Shown piece after piece: positions 10,905 through 25,748 of a stretch of DNA of 64,000 nucleotides. Location: assembly GCF_000002995.4 (NCBI RefSeq), contig NW_025062476.1:12792501-12856500 (forward strand). Reading direction: 5' to 3'. The notes below the pieces were generated by a model, which was not told the DNA's origin, ran no database searches, and saw only the letters and a program-made list of their open reading frames with translations. This DNA comes from Brugia malayi (lineage: Eukaryota > Nematoda > Chromadorea > Rhabditida > Onchocercidae). The translations under genes were made by a program, and so were the position numbers. Position 1 is the stretch's first letter; each line of letters starts with the position of its first letter.

Positions 10905-13900
10905 ATGGCCTGTTTTGATCCGGATGAACTTGCCGATTTTATCAGATATCAATGCATTATTAATGCTGATGATAATGGTCTATGTAAGAAGATATTGCGA
11001 CCACCGGCAAGGTATAACAAAAAAATTAAATTTTCCTTTTATTCGTTTTGAAAAATGTATTTTATTTAATGAATATTAACTGTAGCTGAAGAGAGTAATT
11101 GCTTTTTCTAATGAAACTTTTCTTGATTTTATTTGTTTGAGTTTACGTTTCTACCATTTTTTTTTTTTTTTTTTTTAAATGGAATGTTTGCTCTTGTATT
11201 TTTAGTTAGTTAAGTATGAATATGTAACTTTATATTCATTTTTGAATGTGAAATAAGTAAAAATGATGAAAATAGTGGACTAAGTTAAATTATTATTCAT
11301 GTATAAGATTTCAAATTGGTTTCAGAAAAGCAAAACCTGGTGGTTTACCATTGAATTTTCGTTCTACAGATGATTCTGATACGAGTAGTGAGGAACACTC
11401 TCCATGCTATTTGGTCTGTTGAGATTACCTCTCTTCATTTGCAACAAAATTTGGATAAATAAAATCAAATTAAATTTACAAACTTGCCGGTTTTTTTTTC
11501 TTTTCAGGCTACTCCTGATTACCAGTCAACTTACGAACTATTACAGGAACGATTACGTTCTAGAATTCAGGAAAATGACCTATCAGTTCAAAGTGATGAA
11601 AATAAAGAGATGAAAAATGATGCAGTTAAAACACAACTGAGTACATCAGATTTGGAATTTTTTCAATGTGATGATAGATCGTGTAGTTCGTCACCACTTC
11701 CTGCGAAAAAATCCATTATTGGATTGTAAGCTGTTCCTATTTAATCATACTTAAGAGTTATTTTTAACTTGGAAATTAATTTTTGCTTTTAGACTTTTGG
11801 AGAAAACAGATTTTGTAATCAGATCTGATCTTGCAGCTTATGCAAGGTTTGCTGCATCGGTAAGTATCGTTTCTAAACTTGACTTTTTTTTTTACCTGGA
11901 AATATTCGTATTTCAAAAATATGAGAAACAGTAGATCATAATTATTAGCTTTGTAATAAATTAAAAAATTTTCTTGACGTGTCTGTTATTCGTGCAATAT
12001 TATTAGTATTGCATTGAACATTGCAAAGTATAAAATGTTTTCTTTACCAATAAGCTTTTTTTTTTAGAAATGGACAAATAATTTAGCTATAAAATAAATT
12101 TCGTTCTTTTTTTTTTTTTTTTTTTTTTATAGCTAATTGAGTTGATCAGAAAAATTTTCCAAACTCCTTTGGTTGATTTGAATTAGAGGTAAACAAAAAA
12201 CAGTTTAGTGGAATAAATAGATATGTATCGATTACTGCATAGTATCATCATCTATTATTTGAAAATATTATATTTGTTTTTAGGATATCAAAAATGGTCG
12301 AAAACTATTAGTTTTCTACCCTTTTGCCGAATCTGAACCAGGCAGTAGTAAATGTTTTTCATTAATTATCTATGCTCAGTGCGAAATTTGCATTTCTGAT
12401 CTTGTTGGTTTATGTTGCTATGAATATGCACGGATTCGAAGGACGAATAGTATTGAGTATGCATTTCGGCCTTTATTAATTAGCATGAAAATTATTAATT
12501 GATTAACATTGATTCGTAAAATCTGTTTCAAACAAACTTTATTTCATCATAAAGTGTGCTTTTTTTGAATTTTGTCAAATACTACTTTACTAATTTATCA
12601 TCAGAAGTTCTAGCTACTAGTAAATTAGCATTAATATAGCGCGAAAAGCTAAAATAACCTATTTTATTCCGTTTTTAATCCCTGTTAATGTATGTTTTTG
12701 AAATATTTGAGGTTTTATGCTTCAACAATAAATATGAGATTCTTAATAGAAAAAACTATGAGTATAGTATCATAAAGTGCACATTAACAAAAGTATGAAG
12801 TTTTTTTTTTTCTTTTTTTTTTGCATGATCTGAATTTGTTGTTGTTTTCAAAAGTTAAGAAATTAAATGAGTCATCTATTTAGAAATTTATATTTATAAA
12901 ATTAATGTTTCTTTATTTTCAGATCAGTTACGCAATATCATTTATTGATGGCTGAAGAAAATGGTGAAGTGGATCGAGACTTACCGGCAGTTGATGGTCA
13001 TCGTTTATTAAATGAACTTGGCGCATGTTGGTCAACGGTTGCTCTAGAGAAACGACAGAGTCTTAATTATTTGGGATTAACAAATGTTGTTGTGTCAGTT
13101 CTGTTGTCGCGTTTTTTTTTTTTTTTTTCTTTTTTCTTTTTTGGAGTAATCAGTGGAGACTGATACCTTCCTGATGTTTGATTTAGAGGCAAATACAATT
13201 CAGGTATACCATAAGTGGTAAACAATATGAATTTTCAATGGATTCATTGGATGTACCCTTGCAATGGCTTCGTGATCAGGCTATCAAGAGACGTATAGAG
13301 GATGAGGGTCAAGATTTCATGAGTGATTGCCCAGCTTGTGAGATATTTCATTCATTTTACTTTATTATAATTGTATATTTATTCGTATTTTTTATGAAAT
13401 AGAATTGTTTATTTAGTGCTAGCACTTATGTTTTCTAACTTAACTTTAATTAGAATTCTGATCTTATTTGAAATGAATTCTATTTTACAAAAGTTGGAAG
13501 AAGTAAATTTGTGTTCAATTCAATTTAAGTGCAAGAATATGTTTTGGAAACTATGAAGCAACCTAATGTTGTGCTTGATCTCAATAAGCCAATATCCAGT
13601 ACGGCTTCATTGGAATTTCTACTGCTGCGCATAAACAGTTTGTTTTGTTCCCATTGTTTATTATCCTCTTAATTTTTGAAAATGATGCATATGTGTATTT
13701 TTTGTTTATGTAACGGTTTTGTTTTTAAACAAAAATCTATTCTAGGCTCTAGAGGTGATTTTGCTCCAACATGTAGTTCAAGTCTTAGTCAGGAACATAG
13801 TTCAATTTCAAAAATTGAGGAACATTTGATAAGCTCATTACCAGAACGACGGAAGTGCTCTGGTAAATTTTAAATTTATTTAATTTTACGATACACGCTA

Positions 13901-15768
13901 ATGTTGAATAATTCTTTCTTAAAAAGTAAAAAAAAAATTAAAAGAAATATTTTGAAAGTTGGTTCTCTTGTTGAAAATCTCTAGTTTAATTGAAATTCAA
14001 TTTTAATCTTGAATTTATTATTCGACTCTTTACAATTCAATCTGTAAATGATACAGTAGAATACTACGACACCATTTCAGCATCAGATAGCGATATCAAA
14101 GATTCACTAGATAATTCGATTGCATCTTATTCAGTAGAGAAGATACATCGATATAAGCCGAAATGGAATGCTTTATTAAGTAAAAGTTACTCGTATTTAT
14201 TACTTTGTATCTCCTACGTTTTCTTTTTATAATACTTATGATTTATCATTTATTAAAGGACATCTAAAAAGTTATGCTTTTTTTTTTATGTTTTTTTTGT
14301 TTTATGAAATTATCTTATTCGTCGCGAAAACAATTCATGATTTATTAGAAGTTATTTTATCTAAGTTTTAACGGTTGTTCTTTCTTTTATTTTTTTTTTC
14401 TTATATCACATTTCTCTATTTTTGTGTAAATTAATTTAATACAACTATAAAAAAAGAACTACTTCATGGGATGTCATTTTTCTTTGTTATAGCTATTCAA
14501 AAGAATGGTTTTGAATTAGGACCAAGCCATATGGATCGAATAAGAACACGAAATTCCATATTTTTACATTCTTCTATGAAAACTTTGTACGTAGCATGGG
14601 ATTACGTTGGTGGAGTTGAAATCACTGATCACTCAAATTGTAATTTTACGGTTTTTGTTATTTAAAAATCTAGTACTATTATTATTTTGCCTAAGTTTTA
14701 ATCTTCGTTTCCCTTCTTAAAAAAAGAACAAAAGTTTAATGAATTCACAGAGGGATTTAATCTTATTTGACAACATATGTATTGAAGGTTCATTTTAAGA
14801 ACATACAAATTATATGTTGCATAGTTTGTCTTATCACTCAATGATATCTGTTCAAGAGCTCTGACAATTCTTGTTTTCTTTTTAATCTATGTTTCATTTC
14901 ATTTCTTAATTCTTTTTATTTGCAGCAAAACGAGGAATAAGGATTGTTTGGTTATCATATCCAGCAATAAATCAATCAGAAGCACTACAAACAAGCAAAT
15001 TAAGTAGTAGCATGCAACATTCAGCATTAAGTTGCGAATCAGATATATTAACTGAAAATTATGAATTATCAAAGCGAAAGGTTAGTGATATTCATTGGCA
15101 ATTATTGAATTTTCATTGAATCCATATTGTAGTTCATTTAATGTTTTACTGTGTTTTGATTTTTGCTAAGAGTTAAGAGTTAATTAATTTTATTAGCTTT
15201 TTTCTTCAACTATTTTTAGCCTTACGATGATGCATGTTGGAAAATATTGCAGTTGGAGGCAGATGTTGATGATGCTTGGAGTATAGCAGAAAAGGTTTAA
15301 ATTTCAATTTCTTTTTGAATGATAATATGACTAGTGCTAACAATAATTTATTGTCTGATAAAATGTTTTACTAATAATAGAAGTAAGTGATAATTTTATT
15401 GATATAGCATCTAAATCATTGGACAATTTGTAAACCATTTGATTTCAAATTTAAACAAATAAATTTAAATACTGTTAAATTTATTACTCTAAAAAATGTG
15501 GAGCTTTTTGATATCCTACAAATTCTTGCAGATAAATACCATAATCGATAATATAAATTCAACAGTTCGCCAAATTTACAAATATTCAAATGGTGGAATT
15601 AAGAAGCCAAAAAAAGCAGCTACAAAAGCATTTAGTAGTATCCCTGACATACAATTCAAAAGACAAAATAGTTCTGTTAGTCCTGCAATTCGCACAGTAT
15701 CCCAGTTAACTTCCACAATGACAAATGCAATTCCGCTACTGTTGAAGCTATTGTCGAAACATAATTAA
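10905..15768 (+). CDS. MAPKAP1: SIN1/MAPKAP1, TORC2 subunit
   Basis: Fourteen exons: 10905-11011, 11326-11413, 11508-11725, 11793-11859, 12284-12456, 12923-13093, 13204-13337, 13530-13637, 13746-13862, 14057-14179, 14493-14639, 14926-15080, 15220-15294, 15532-15768; 639 residues with continuous phase. SIN1 is a core subunit of TOR complex 2 that presents AGC kinases such as AKT and SGK. The N-terminus MACFDPDELADFIRYQC parallels human MAFLDNPTIILAHIRQS, which fixes the start. The CRIM domain spans exons 5-6 (SDLVGLCCYEYA, then LLMAEENGEVDRDLP, close to human LHIAEDDGEVDTDFP). The Ras-binding-like region is in exons 7-8 (QPNVVLDLNKPI like EPNVAVDLDSTL). The PH domain starts in exon 10 (SYSVEKIHRYKPKWNALL) and runs through exons 11-13. 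Linkers are Ser-rich. Exon 8 uses an unusual AATTTAAG acceptor. C. elegans sinh-1 is the expected orthologue. Confidence 0.92.
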
Positions 15769-16749
15769 ATTAACCATGTGATTGATGTTATTATGAAGGA
15801 TACAATTTAAACTTTTTAGGTAAATTTTAGGTTTTGGAATATGCGAAAAGCATTTTTAATTTATAAACACTTTTCTTTCGTTTACTATAAAGCTATGTTG
15901 TATTGTACAGTATTGTTTAAATAGTTTACTGTTTATGAACTATTTCATCTAGAAATGGAATTCTGGCGTTTTCTGAATTTTCAATCTCTAAATTGTTAAT
16001 TCTGATGTTTGAAGTTGAATTAATTGTTAGCCATTCATATTTGGACTTCATTTTGCATTCAGATTTTTGTTCCTAAAAATTCAGAAAGATTTAAATTCTT
16101 CCAAAATTATACAGCGCGAAATAAAAAACTCAACAAGCTTTAGACAGTTTTAAACAAAATATTTCACTGAAATATTTTTGAAATAAAGTAACAAATAATA
16201 AATGTACATTTACAAGATGAATTATACCTATTGTATTACATCTACACAAACATACACACTATATTTTATCATAAACACTGTTCTTTGTACCTTTAGAACT
16301 TTTCGAACTCCTTTTAATATGTTCAATATATTTTGTTCACATCAAATTTATCATAAAAATTCACTACTTCCAGTGTTTCGCTTAGAAATTGAACTGATGT
16401 ATATAAACAAATAAACAAGATAATATTTTTACTAAAATTTTTTTTTATTACAATTTGTTACATTTTTTTCCATTTCATGAATTCTTGATTGTATCTGTCT
16501 AGCTTTTGTTAGCTCAATAGCTGAAATTGATTTTCTGAAAGTGAAATTGGAAATTTGAAATTAAATTTTAAAATGATAGTTTTTTTGGCATGAAAATTTA
16601 AGTAATTTTTGTCCAAAATAAAAATGACAAAAGAAAATAATCTGATCATTTTGACAAAAGAAAAATAATCTGATCAATTAGATTCGAAAAAAACTATATA
16701 TATATATATATAACGAATTTGATGGAAAAAGTGATTTTTGATTTTCAGG
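15769..16749. other. intergenic, SIN1 to ADAL-like
   Basis: About 1 kb, AT-rich, including a short TA microsatellite near 16693-16712. No exon seen. The sequence TTTTCAG at 16742-16748 directly precedes the next gene's ATG (one base between) and looks like a spliced-leader acceptor. Confidence 0.5.
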
Positions 16750-19700
16750 ATGGCTCAAATTATCGATGATACAAATCAGGAAACATCCAGGTAAAGCATC
16801 AGCAGTTTTTTTGAATCCTTTAAACTCAAAAATCATATTTTAAGACTCGTAATTTATATTCCTGAATTCATATTCTTGAATATTCTGTGATTTCGTGTGC
16901 TTACTAAATTTCATATAAAGAATAAATGAACCAAGACGTATTTATAAGCCTAATATCATACGAATAACTACTATAACTTTCTATGTTAACAAAATGAAAG
17001 CTAAACTTTAAATCGAAAACTGTTACGTGAACTATGCGTATATTTGCTCGTATTTCAGAACATCTTTATTAGATAATTTGGACGCACAGACTGCACACAA
17101 CATGCATTTGATGCAAGTTTTTTGCCGCAAAATGCCAAAATGCGTTAGTTTATCATTGCTTATTCACTAGGACATCAATTGATGTTTATTTATTCATACT
17201 TGAATAAATGAATCATCGTACTTTATGAAATTTCATAATGTATCATATTTTCAGGAATTTCACGCTCATTTGAGTGGTTGTATCAGCCTTAAAATGCTTC
17301 GTATGCTGGATTTAAGGCACCAGAGTGATCATGGAACTGATTTAGCTCAGAATAGACTAAAGAGGCTTAATGAATACGACCGAAAGCCGAAGAATTTGGA
17401 GGAGTAAGTATGTTTTGTAGTAATCGTTGCTTTAACTTATCTTACATTTTCTTGATCAATTAACATGCAGGTTATCCACAGTTGGATTTTGAAGAATGAA
17501 TTGTTACTCTAGAAATAACTCCTGATATCACCATTATTTTCATACAGAAATGATAATTCTTTCTTTAGGGGACCAGAACTTTTTGGTAAACTGTACAATA
17601 TTTTGTAGAGCATTTGAACTGTTTCCGCTCATACAACAGCTGGTTGTTAAATCTGAAGATGTTACACAGGTATTCTTGCTTCTAGTTTTTTATTTTGTCA
17701 TTCACCTTATTTTCTATAGTTTTTTTTTTTTTTTTTTCTCTTTTCTTTTTGAGGATCAAACAAAGTGATTAATAAAATATTAAAAGGTGGTAGAGCTTAC
17801 AGTTTTCTGAGCTCATATTTAAAAGCGAGTGCTAGCTTCCGCAAATAGCTTCGAATTTTTAAGTAGCCGTTACTAGTTTTATTGTTGAATAATTGTCAAT
17901 TAGAGTAGTAGAAACACTGTGTAATATTTTGATATATATTGCATATTATGTTGAAAATTTTTGAGCTTTGCATCTTTCAATTTTAATACATTACTGGAAA
18001 TCAAATTTAAGGTTACTATAGAGGTGATTAGAGAATTTAGTGAGGAGAATGTGGTGTATTTGGAGCTACGATCTACACCTCGACAAACCACTTTTATGTC
18101 GAAAGAGGAATACGTAAAAGCACTTATAACAGGTGTAGTTCAGTCAAGACAACTCTTCCCGAACATTTATGTTCGATTTTTACTCAGTATTGATCGACGA
18201 CAAACAGTTGAAGAAGCTGAAGAAACATTGAAATTGGCTCTACGTTATGGTATGTAATTCTGTAAGGAAAATATAGTGCTAAGATTTTGGTTGTTATATC
18301 ATAAAGAAAGCTTAAATCTTGTGAATAGCTTAAGTATCTGTTCTCATGATTAACGATTTTTTATGATTATTCTGAGTCAAAATCCATTATAAGGAAAATT
18401 TTTTAGTTCATTGTGCCTTCCAGAATGTTTTGCATATCTAAGAAATGCAATCTTCACATTATGACAGGAGACATTTATTGTTTTAGGAAAATATAATGAT
18501 GATGAGACGATAAATGGGATCATTATTGGTATTGATATAAGTGGAAATCCAAAATACGATGCGCGGAAATTTTTGCCGCTTTTACAGAAAACTAAGAATG
18601 ACTTTTCTGTCATTGCATTTCATCTAGCTGAGGTAATTTGTGTTAGTAAATTTTCTTTTAAATTGGCTGTCATAAGAATTTTAGGACTACTTAGATTTAT
18701 GACTTGTAAAGACTTTGGTACTATGAAGTTTGTACGATTTTCCAAATAACAGTTTTCAGTTTTGAAGTTTTTTTGCTGTTTCTTTCTACGCATTTGTTAC
18801 TTTTTTGTTGGAGGTTTCAGGGATACTTCTTTACAGTATTTCTTTAACGATTAATCAAGATTGCAATTTTTATTTTATTCATACGAGGATTATCTTTTTT
18901 TTTACATCAGTTATGTAAACTAGTAGAATGAGTAGATATTAAATATTTCTGAGTTGTGGATTTTATTTTGAGATGAAAGAATACATAGATGAAATCGAGG
19001 AGTGCGTACAGTTTGGACCTACTCGCATAGGACATGGAACATTTTTGCATAGGATTTCAGATGAAATCAAGCGCAATAGGATTTTGGAATATTTATACAA
19101 AACCCATATCCCAATAGGTTTTTTTTTTTTTTCATTTAAATTGTTAACTTTTGAAACTGGAAGTGTAGCATGCGAAATATTTATATATTAAACCTGAAAG
19201 CCATGCTTTAAATTGATCAAATACTGAAAAAATCAATCTCTTAATTCCAGATTATCTTTTTTGCCGTATCAATTTGTTGTACATTTTTGTCTTAATTACA
19301 CTGTACCTTATCATAATGTGGAAGTAGAGAAGACAAATGTTGCATTATTAAATTAGGAAGAAAATGAGATTGATGGTTGAGCACAGTCTGTTCCGCAATA
19401 AAATGTACGGGAAACCAATTTATGTTTTATGAAAAGGCAACAGAGACATGCATGATGTTTTGCATTACTAACATTTCTAATTATAGAAATATGTCTCAGT
19501 TCAAATTTGGTGTGTGGAACAGTTAAATCGGTGGAAGATAGTCATCTCATGCATTATTACGAAAAGAAGCATCCAATACTAATTAGTGTTAGTTTCCATA
19601 TTATTAATTTTTTTTTTTTTTTTTTGCTGGTAGAGAAGTATCGCAACTGTAAATAGTTTTAAATTTTAATTTTTATTCATTTGTTATTCAGAGATTTATT

Positions 19701-19971
19701 CAGATGTATTGTTATTATACTGATCGATTTTCTTTCTGCAATTTAATTTTCGTATTTTTTTCAGACCGATGATCGAGCGATGATGCGTTGCAGTTTATCT
19801 GATGAGTATGTACGTGCTGGATGGGCGCTAAATTTGAATCCGCAAGAAATTTTTAATTTTTCATATGCCACTACCAAATACATTTGTAAAAATTTAACTG
19901 CTAATGAGAAGTTGCACATATTTAATCAATTTCACAAATTTGCAAAAGCTCAGAGTCTTACACTGAAATAG
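16750..19971 (+). CDS. ADAL: adenosine deaminase-like protein (ADAL / N6-methyl-AMP deaminase family)
   Basis: Nine exons: 16750-16790, 17059-17143, 17255-17403, 17609-17669, 18012-18249, 18487-18632, 18973-19117, 19487-19587, 19765-19971; 390 residues. The ADAL branch of the metal-dependent adenosine deaminase superfamily hydrolyses N6-methyl-AMP to IMP in mammals and plants. Zinc and catalytic motifs are in place: PKCEFHAHLSG (HxH), FHLAE (His and catalytic Glu; HLSE in human), RIGHGTFL, SSNLVCGTV and STDDRAM (paired Asp). The block VVYLELRSTPR is nearly identical to human KYLELRSTPR and separates ADAL from classical ADA and from secreted ADGF. No signal peptide is present, so it is probably cytosolic. 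Exons 5 and 7 use purine-ending acceptors (TTTAAG, TTTGAG). AATAAA follows near 20200. Confidence 0.93.
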
Positions 19972-22900
19972 TCTAAAGTTCAGTATTTGTTGTTTATATC
20001 TCTTGATTTGCTAGTGTTGTTAAAAAAAAAAAAAATTAAAATTATGTTGATGTTTTGGATGAAACGTTATCACTTTGCTCCTTTATTGAATATTAAATTC
20101 AAATTTATGTTGTTTACAAATTGCTCTTTTTTTAAGTTGAAATTTTCGCTTTTAAATTATGTGGTATTATCATTTTTTTAAAGTGCTGTTCCAAGTTTTA
20201 ATAAAATTTCTCAATTAATTCAATTGCAGCTATCATATTTCATAGTATTGATAGATTGACATGAAAATGTAAAGAATTAGAAATTACCATTCAGTGTGAT
20301 ATCAAATTTTGCCATCTGGATTTCCAACTTTTATCCTCCGACTTCATTCAAAAAAACTATTTAACTATTTGTAACATAGGATGTTAAATGTGACAAATTT
20401 ACTGTAAATATTATTGATTTAAAATAAGTTGGTAAAGTTGTGAAATATATTTGATAAATATAAGAATTAAGGTGCAAGGATGAATAATCAGAAGTATAAA
20501 TTAGTGAATGATTAGAAAATACGTTATATCAGAAGTTAGCATAATCTTCAAAGTAAACTTTTTTACTTTGATGTTTCTCCTTTTATCTTTTTTTTTTTTT
20601 GTTTGTAAAATTTATCTGTAGTTTCAAGCTTTTCTTTTAAAATATTTTTAATGAGTGTTTTTTATATAAAGGTCAAAGGTTGTAAATATACTTTTATCAA
20701 TCATATTTTCATTCTTTCCTACTATATCCTATCGTTGTTCCACTTCATTTCATTTCATTTCATTGTAATTAGTATGAAAAGTTCTTTTTATCGATGCTAT
20801 AAAAGCTTTTATCTCTAATTTCATAGGTTTATTTATATTTAAATAATTTCAATTTAACTTTTATCAATTTTACTTCTCATTCATCATTTCTACGCTTAAT
20901 TTCATCGCCAAGTTTACATTTGAGCAGAATTACTTGCTCTCTATTACTTTAAAATACTTCTTTTTTTTTTGTTCAATTTTAAAATTTATTTCATTTCTCA
21001 GTTTATTTATTCTCTATGCCAAAAACATTTGGTAGAAGATGGTATTTTTGAATTAATTCATATTAATTCTGAATCTTGTGTTAAATTAATTTAATTTTAA
21101 AAAAAAAAAAAAAAAACAGTTAATTACTTCTTTCACTGTTTGATTAAATTTATCTTTGAGTTTTTATCTGTCATGAAAATAAATATATATGATAAATAAA
21201 CCTTATAAAATTGTTTTACTTTTTCTCATTTCCAATCTTTATTGATTAAAAGTTGTGCATTTTTCAAAAAAAAATTTTTTTTTCTGAATTATATTATAAG
21301 TTATTCTTATTTTATCTGTCTGCTGTATATGAATTCATAAAATTTCTAGTTTAATTAATATAATTTAATTAAAAAAAAAAAAAAGATAGATATTTGCATA
21401 TAAAACATACATCAGTGTGTGCACTGATTTATCACAAATAACAAAAAATTTAATGATTCATTGTCAATTTATTTTATTTTTATTTTTTTTATTTTTGTCC
21501 TTTGTGAGATTATATTTTCTTCTTAATGAGATCATAATATATCCTTTAAAAAAAAAGAAAAAAGAAAAATGTTTTAATTTCATTAAGCAAATTCACAATG
21601 TTAATTTATTACAAAAGTGATTTCAATATATTATCATATTTAACTTCAATAAATTGAAATAGTTTCTAGAATTATTCCTTTTTATCAATTATCAATAAGT
21701 TAAAATTCAAAATTAATAATTAATCAATTTCTTTGCTACATTTTCCGCTTCATTAATTTATATCAATTACATTAAGTAATTGAAATAAAGTCTAAGGAAT
21801 TTGATCATTAATATGCAAATTTTAAATTGAATAATAATACAAAAAAATTGCATAAATTTTGATGAAAACAATAATTTTAATTTTGTTTAGATTTTTCAAT
21901 TTCAAAAATTGAATTACAATTGAAGTACAAAATTTTCAAATAATTTTGTCAATAGCAAGAAATAATATTTGTATTTATATTTATATATTATCTGTAATAA
22001 AATTTTATGTAAAATTTAGCAAAAATAAATTATTGAGAAAATTCAAAAATTTGTCATTTCAAATAATCTTTCACTTTTATAACTTTGACTAAAAATGATA
22101 ATAAAAAAAAAAAAAAAACTACGTTGTAAAATTTGCAATAAAATGGAAAATTTTTCTTCTTATCAAACTTCATGTAAAAACTAATCCTTATCAAATCTGA
22201 TATGATAACGTATAGTGCAATCTTTTCCTAACAATCTTCAATAGCTGATTCATCTCAAATCTCATTTTTTAATTGTTATCAGATTTATTCAATTTTCACT
22301 TAAATCATTTTAACAGAATGCTTCAAGTAGTAAAGTTAATTAATATTCATTCAATCTTAATCAAATTTTTAATTCTCATTTAACTTCTTTTCTTTTTCTT
22401 TTTATTAACTGTTATCACTTCTGTTAAATGATAAACTAGTTTAGCAATCTGATGATGAATTATCATTTTTTTCTTTATCATTTTTCTGATAATCACTCCT
22501 TCTTTTAGAAAATTTAAAAACATAAAAAATGAACATTTATTCTCTTACTATAGCTTTTAAAGTGTGTAATTGACAATAATAACAAATTTTAAACAATAAA
22601 AAAAAAAAAAACGAAAACAAAACAATGATAAATTTTTATTTGTACATTTCCATTTTATCATAATTATTTGATAAAAATTCTTCATAATTATTCAGTAAAA
22701 AAAAAAAAAAATTATCATAATTATTTAATAAATATTTTTGTTATATATTTAATGCATTATTTTATTTAATAGTTTTATTTATGATTTAAAAAAAAAGCAA
22801 AAAAAAAAAAAAAAATAAAATTATTTCAACTATTTCAATATATAATGTTAAATTATTGATTATTAGAAATGACAGAAATTAATTCGACATTTGATTGAAA

Positions 22901-23168
22901 TAATCATTCATTTATCATCAACAAATAAGAAATCATTTATCAGAAATGTTATTATTTTTTATCATAAATCATTTTATATATTTATATTGAAATTTGCTAC
23001 TAAGATAATTTGATAGCTATTAAATCTGCAATCTATTAATTCACCTTAAAATATACCAATTAATCAAAATTTAAAAATATATATATATATATTATTAAAT
23101 TTTTCTTCTCTTTTCTATCATTTTTCAGCTTTAAAAAATAAAAACATAAAAAATTTCATTCAGTTCAA

Positions 23169-23295
<127 letters not shown>

Positions 23296-24154
23296 CTTTT
23301 CCTTTTTCCTATTTTGCTAATGTAAATGATTTCATTGCCAGTTAATATTAAAAAACTATAATTTGTTTTACCTTGAAAAAGTCACTTCCGTAGAATGAAA
23401 TAGACTTATGCATTTTTTGCTATAGTTAGAAGCATACATATTTTTATTTTATATTTTATAATTTATTACATTGTTTACTTATCAATGTGACATTTTGCTA
23501 GAATAATATTAATCTTTTTTTTTTTTCAAATCATTATCATATTTAAGTATTAAACTATTATTATTAGTAATAGTAAAATTTATAATTGTTAATTTGTTTT
23601 TTTTTTTTTTCCTGTATTTAAAGTAAAGTTTATTTGTTTCCACCAAAAGAAAAAGTTGATATTATTATTTTTTTTTATGTTATTAATAAAATTCAATTTG
23701 ATTACTATTAATTGTTTCTTTTTTATATTTAGTATTTTTCTTCTAATTACTATTTAGTAGAAATGAATAGGAAATACATTACTGAATTCATTTGAATTTC
23801 AATATTTAATTTTAAAATATTTAAAAAAAAAAAAAGAATATTTCATATTTCTATAATTTGATATCAAATAAAATATAATATTAGTAGTATATGATGTTTA
23901 GTTGATTGAAATTTGATTGTAATGAGCTATTTTTAGTTATCACATTGTTAGGAATTTCATTTCCTAATCATTTTAATTTTTTCTCACAATTCGCATAAAA
24001 AATACATTCTTTGATGGAATACAAATTATAGTAAATTTATTATCCATGAAATTTTATAAAATGAAATTTTTTCAAATAAATTATTAAATTAGATATGTCT
24101 TTTTCTTTTTTTGCTTTTTTTTTCAAAATTTATTAATTTTAATTTTTAAATATC

Positions 24155-24169
24155 CTTTCTTTCTTTCTT

Positions 24170-24204
<35 letters not shown>

Positions 24205-24207
24205 TTC
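24155..24207. repeat. CTTT then CT microsatellite
   Basis: Compound tract: several CTTT units followed by about 14 CT units. Polypyrimidine on the plus strand. Confidence 0.9.
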
Positions 24208-24422
24208 CGCTCATGAAATTATGACGTATAATAATTTTGAATGTATTTAACCTACGATGCATTCAAATTAAATAGTCAATTAACTTGATGAATGAATATA
24301 TAAAGAATTCAATTGTCCTTCGTTCATTCATATATAAAAATGGTTGACAATAATAATAACATCGATAAAATGATTACTTATTTTTTTTTTTTTTTTTTTT
24401 ACTTCAAACTCTTTTCTATTCA

Positions 24423-24455
<33 letters not shown>

Positions 24456-25748
24456 CATTTGTCCAATTTTTATTCATTCGTTTATTCTTTTTCTTTTTTT
24501 TTTTGACATTTTTATCTATCATAAAAAAAAGTTTATGTAACACAAATTATTCCATTAACAATTTCATCTATCATTTAAAAAACTTTTTTTTTTTTTTTTT
24601 TTTTCAGAAGAATAAAAGAAAAAGAAATGAAAAATTTTCATAAAATTAATGTTTCTTTTCTTCGTTTTTCTTCTTTTTTAACATTTCATTTTATTTATTT
24701 ATTTTTTTGTAGAATTTTATTTTTATTTTTTTGCATGCGATAGTTGAAAAGATTTAGTTTTGTTAAAAAAAAAATTTTTTTTTTTAAATTATTAAAATTA
24801 TTTGCAGTTGAAAATTTTTCATTTCATTCAGTAATGCATTCAATTAATCAAGTTAAAAATGATAAAAGTAATTTTTTTTTTTCGTTAAAAATATTGAAAC
24901 TAACTTATTAAAATTGTAGAAAGTAATTTTGCAAAATTTTATCTGAATGAGTAAAATTCCATTGTACTTATTATCTTTATTTAAAATTTAAAATCTTTTA
25001 ATATCACTGATTAGTAATTTAAAAAAAAAAAAGTCATCAGATTGCATGATAAATCATTTGTGAAATAATTTAGTGATATATGTTTGTTACAAAAAAAAAA
25101 TTCCAATATTCCAATATTAAAATTTTTTTGATGAGAGCGTGAAATGAGTATAAATAAAAATTTCTAAAACTTTAAATTTAAAATTTGAAAGCTTTTCATT
25201 GATTAATTAATATAAAAGAGTATGAAGAGTAAATATAAGCACAATAAAATTTCTAAAATTATTTATCTTTCTCTTTCGTTTGAAATTTTTCTATAAAATT
25301 TATGCAAACTTACTGAATGTAAATATTATTTAATTGCTTAAGCTATCTTTATGGATATTAAATTTTAAGCAATTTTCTACTTTTTCAAATCTAAAAATAT
25401 TATCTTTAAATATAAATAATTTTTTTTTGAATAAAACAAGCAAATAATTAAATTAATTTATCATCAAAATAGCAAAAAAAAAAAAAAAAAAAAAAAAAAG
25501 AAATTCTTTTTTAGTTGCAAAGAATCGTTTAAAAAAAAAACAAAAAAAAAAAGATAAAAAATGATTAATTTGTGGAAGAACGAAAAAAAAAAAACATAAA
25601 TTAATAACTTTTATTTTTACTTATTTTTTGAACTTAGATTACTGAAAATATATCGAGCTTTTTTTTTTAAAAAAAATTAAATTTTAATTTTACAGCTATT
25701 TTTGCTAACATTATTTTGTATTTTTAGGCAATTAAAGAATTTGTCAAC